Shown in pieces: positions 9,795 through 11,512 of a stretch of DNA of 11,512 nucleotides (its first letter is position 1; every line of letters begins with the position of its first letter). This stretch comes from Euperipatoides rowelli (taxonomy: Eukaryota > Onychophora > Udeonychophora > Euonychophora > Peripatopsidae), in NCBI GenBank assembly GCA_003024985.2, contig PXIH01S0017296.1. One strand, given 5' to 3'. Below the pieces are notes generated by a model. The model saw only the letters and a program-made list of their open reading frames with translations, searched no databases and was not told the DNA's origin. The position numbers were made by a program, and so were the translations under genes.

Positions 9795-10043
9795 GTACCG
9801 ATTTAAAATTTTTCCATTTCAGTGCTTCAATTGTGATTTTAAACCAACCTGCTAACTTCTTCCATTCATTGGCTAGTCACAGACTGATTACGACTCAATT
9901 TTAGCTTGTTTAGATATTTTTCTACCATTTAAAATGTTCAAAACAAATCGATCTGCCCTCCAACTGTGAAATACAATTTGATTACCATTTCCTGACATTC
10001 ATCGATAAATCAATAAAGTCAGCTGCATATTGTGAAACCTTGA
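9795..10043 (+). repeat. Left arm of the mariner palindrome
   Basis: Its reverse complement matches 10201-10459 through shared words such as TAGCCAATGAATGGAAGAA, ATTGAGTC and, further inward, ATCGATCTG. Read on the plus strand from 9950 it gives a degenerate version of the transposase start (DLPSNCEIQ, matching DLSSNYEIR on the other arm), which soon loses frame through small insertions or deletions. The inner limit is the CATATTGTGAAACCTTGA word ending at 10043. The outer limit, about 9795, is approximate. Confidence 0.75.
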
Positions 10044-10049
10044 TAAAGT

Positions 10050-10300
10050 TCAGTAACAAAGAGGATTAAATTGTTCCCGGGCAAAAATTTGGATGAGTGC
10101 ATGTGTTTGAGCAGCAGTGTGAGGCCAAGCATTATCATGTAGCAACACAACTCCATAAGTATGCAACACATTTTCTTCTGGATTGCACTAAGAAGTTTTT
10201 TTCAAGGTCTCACAATATGTCGATGAATTTCAACCAGTTTCACATTTCTTATATTCAGGAAATGGATGACAGACCTTATTTCATAGTTGGAGGACAGATC
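10050..10300 (-). pseudogene. Internally deleted mariner-family transposase remnant
   Basis: Intact mariner transposases are about 340 residues, with an N-terminal helix-turn-helix (HTH_48, Mos1-like) that binds the element ends and a DDE/D catalytic domain that cuts DNA. Two fragments survive here on the minus strand. The first, 10300 down to 10205, reads DLSSNYEIRSV and then IHFLNIRNV and VEIHRHIVRP, which is typical of the helix-turn-helix start, and ends at a TGA at 10202-10204. Directly after that stop the same frame reads KKLLSAIQ, which belongs to the middle of the catalytic domain. The reading frame then shifts, and the second fragment at 10187-10053 contains GVVLLHDNAWPHTA, the block with the second catalytic Asp, ending at TGA 10050-10052. 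Most of the linker, the first catalytic Asp and everything after the second block are missing. At least one stop, one frameshift and one large internal deletion make it non-functional. Family assignment rests on motif recall, not on a search. Confidence 0.85.
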
Positions 10301-10459
10301 GATTTTTTTTAACATTTTAAGCATATATTTAAAAAATCTAAAGCTCAAATTGAGTCATAATGCAGCCTGTATCTAGCCAATGAATGGAAGAAATTAGAGC
10401 GCATGTGAAATCATGATTGAATCACTAATATGGAACAATTTTATGAATATGTCTCGTAC
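10201..10459 (-). repeat. Right arm of the mariner palindrome
   Basis: This is the inverted partner of 9795-10043. On the minus strand it runs from an untranslated leader (10459 to about 10301) into the helix-turn-helix coding start at 10300. The leader shares TTGAGTC, TAGCCAATGAATGGAAGAA and TGGAACAATTTTA (TGGAAAAATTTTA on the other arm). Being less degenerate in its coding part than the left arm, it probably keeps the original orientation of the transposase with respect to the central fragment. Confidence 0.75.
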
Positions 10460-11414
10460 ATTGCTGCAGTCAGACATAGAAAATTAAAAGATATATAGCA
10501 ATCCGACGTCATCCAAAATTACTGAAAAAAATCCAACTTTTTGCTCTCTGGTTTGCTCTCTGTCTTAGCCATTAAACCAATCATATCTAAGGTTTTCTAA
10601 GTAGAGTAGGCACACTGTTGTTGGTTTTGTCGCAATATATTTAGTTTGAAAACATCGTATTTGAAAATGGATTTTCGTAAAGCAGTAAATAAATTAAAAA
10701 TAAAATATTTTACACAATACTAGACGTTTATCGGAATTCATTTTGATGTGTATAACTAACGACCATAACACCTTTTTGAAATAAATAGAATATGATTAGC
10801 AATAGTATAAAGCAATTTCCTTGATTAGGGATCAACGCTACAGATAACTAGCAACAAATTTACGCAAATATCTTCATTAACAAGATGGGTTAAAACGGAT
10901 CAGAAACCTATTCCGTAAAAGTATAAATGAGCCTTTAGTTAACACAAGTAATATGTAAACTGTAACATGCCCTTTTATTTATGAAATGTGATTCACATAA
11001 ATAAACTTTAATGTATTTTATGAATTGTTTTGTAATTTTATTCAATTAAAACAATAGTTAGATATGGGGTAAGGAGATCATATAATTTTCACACACACAT
11101 CTTAGAAAAGTGGAGGGTAAAATTTCAACATTATTCCAAATTCCTGTCATTTCCTTCATTTTATCTATTGATAAACAATGATTGGTCCTTTAGCAGAATG
11201 AAGGTATTTTATTTATTTTTAATTTCTTTATTCTTGACTACTAACTACTATATGGAAGGGGATTGCAGATTAAAAAAAAACATTTCACAATTTCATATGA
11301 TATATAAATCAAAGAAGAAAGAATTTGCCTTTATAGGTGAGTGAACTAATTTGAGCTTTTAAAACAAAAAAATTATGCGTTTACAAATTAATTTCAACAT
11401 TTTTTTTTTTTAAA
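10460..11414. other. AT-rich non-coding stretch
   Basis: No gene was recognised and no open frame of useful length is present. Some of the first 150 bases may be the outer part of the mariner-derived element, since the inverted match fades rather than ending sharply. TTGCTCTCTG occurs twice in close succession at about 10541-10561. The remainder is ordinary AT-rich sequence with A/T homopolymers near 11271-11280 and 11400-11411. Confidence 0.55.
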
Positions 11415-11494
11415 GGTCAAATGTAACGGATTTTTTTTATGTTTTTTTATTCTTGATTTTCAAAGATAATTACTATTAAAAAAAATTCCACTGG
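11415..11494 (+). repeat. 81-bp dispersed repeat, copy 3
   Basis: It begins GGTCAAATGTAACGG and ends TTCCACTGG, with TTGATTTTCAAA in the middle as in copy 1 (5500-5580) and GATAATTACTATTAAAA as in copy 2 on the minus strand (6083-6163). Sequence after it, to the window end, still resembles the inward extension of copy 2 (TTTAAAAT). If the inverted-repeat element model is right, this is the left end of another member that continues beyond the window. Confidence 0.6.
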
Positions 11495-11512
11495 AAATTT
11501 TTTTTTTAAAAT

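Larger units (their letters stand above)
9795..10459. mobile_element. Palindromic mariner-derived element
   Basis: About 250-bp imperfect inverted arms (9795-10043 and 10201-10459) flank a 157-bp centre. The right arm and centre, read on the minus strand, give the 5' leader, the helix-turn-helix start and one catalytic-motif region of a mariner-family transposase. The left arm is the same 5' leader and helix-turn-helix start pointing the other way. A normal mariner element has short terminal inverted repeats of about 30 bp, with the transposase 3' end at this position, so the structure is rearranged. Flanking TA duplications could not be fixed because the outer edges fade out. The element cannot encode a working transposase. 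Confidence 0.75.

Noticed and set aside
10097-10312. 71-codon plus-strand open frame
   Set aside because: It is the antisense shadow of the minus-strand mariner transposase remnant, which carries the recognisable motifs.

Overview
This is an AT-rich stretch of eukaryotic DNA, most likely from an invertebrate animal. I see no intact protein-coding gene, rRNA, tRNA, CRISPR array or bacterial-style operon. No open frame exceeds 122 codons, and the longest one is a by-product of a tandem repeat. The only recognisable protein homology is a broken mariner-family (IS630/Tc1/mariner, SETMAR-like) transposase relic on the minus strand. That relic, the long A/T homopolymers and the density of repeats fit an intergenic or intronic region of a repeat-rich invertebrate genome. 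A cephalopod mollusc such as an octopus is my best guess, but this is inference from the general look of the sequence and could be wrong.

Layout. Positions 1-181 hold two adjacent short direct-repeat pairs, of 29 bp and 46 bp units, richer in G+C than what follows. Positions 182-5499 are AT-rich DNA without recognisable genes, marked by T/A homopolymers, a T12-G13 junction near 1445 and several copies of the 9-mer GGGGAGGGG. Positions 5500-6163 are bounded by an inverted pair of 81-bp repeats, and a third copy of that repeat lies at 11415-11494. This could be a miniature inverted-repeat transposon family. Positions 6164-7783 are AT-rich, with a strongly adenine-biased patch. Positions 7784-9099 form a minisatellite of 20 full units plus one partial. 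Its 67/68-bp and 59-bp unit variants are arranged in a higher-order pattern.

Positions 9795-10459 form a large imperfect palindrome with arms of about 250 bp around a 157-bp centre. Both arms derive from the 5' part of a mariner element, including the helix-turn-helix start of its transposase. The right arm and centre together are an internally deleted minus-strand transposase that keeps one catalytic-Asp motif (HDNAWPHTA). The rest of the window is AT-rich with no recognisable gene.

Nothing here works together as a pathway. The interest lies in repeat architecture: the higher-order minisatellite, the palindromic mariner derivative, the three-copy inverted repeat, and the recurring G-tracts in an AT-rich background.
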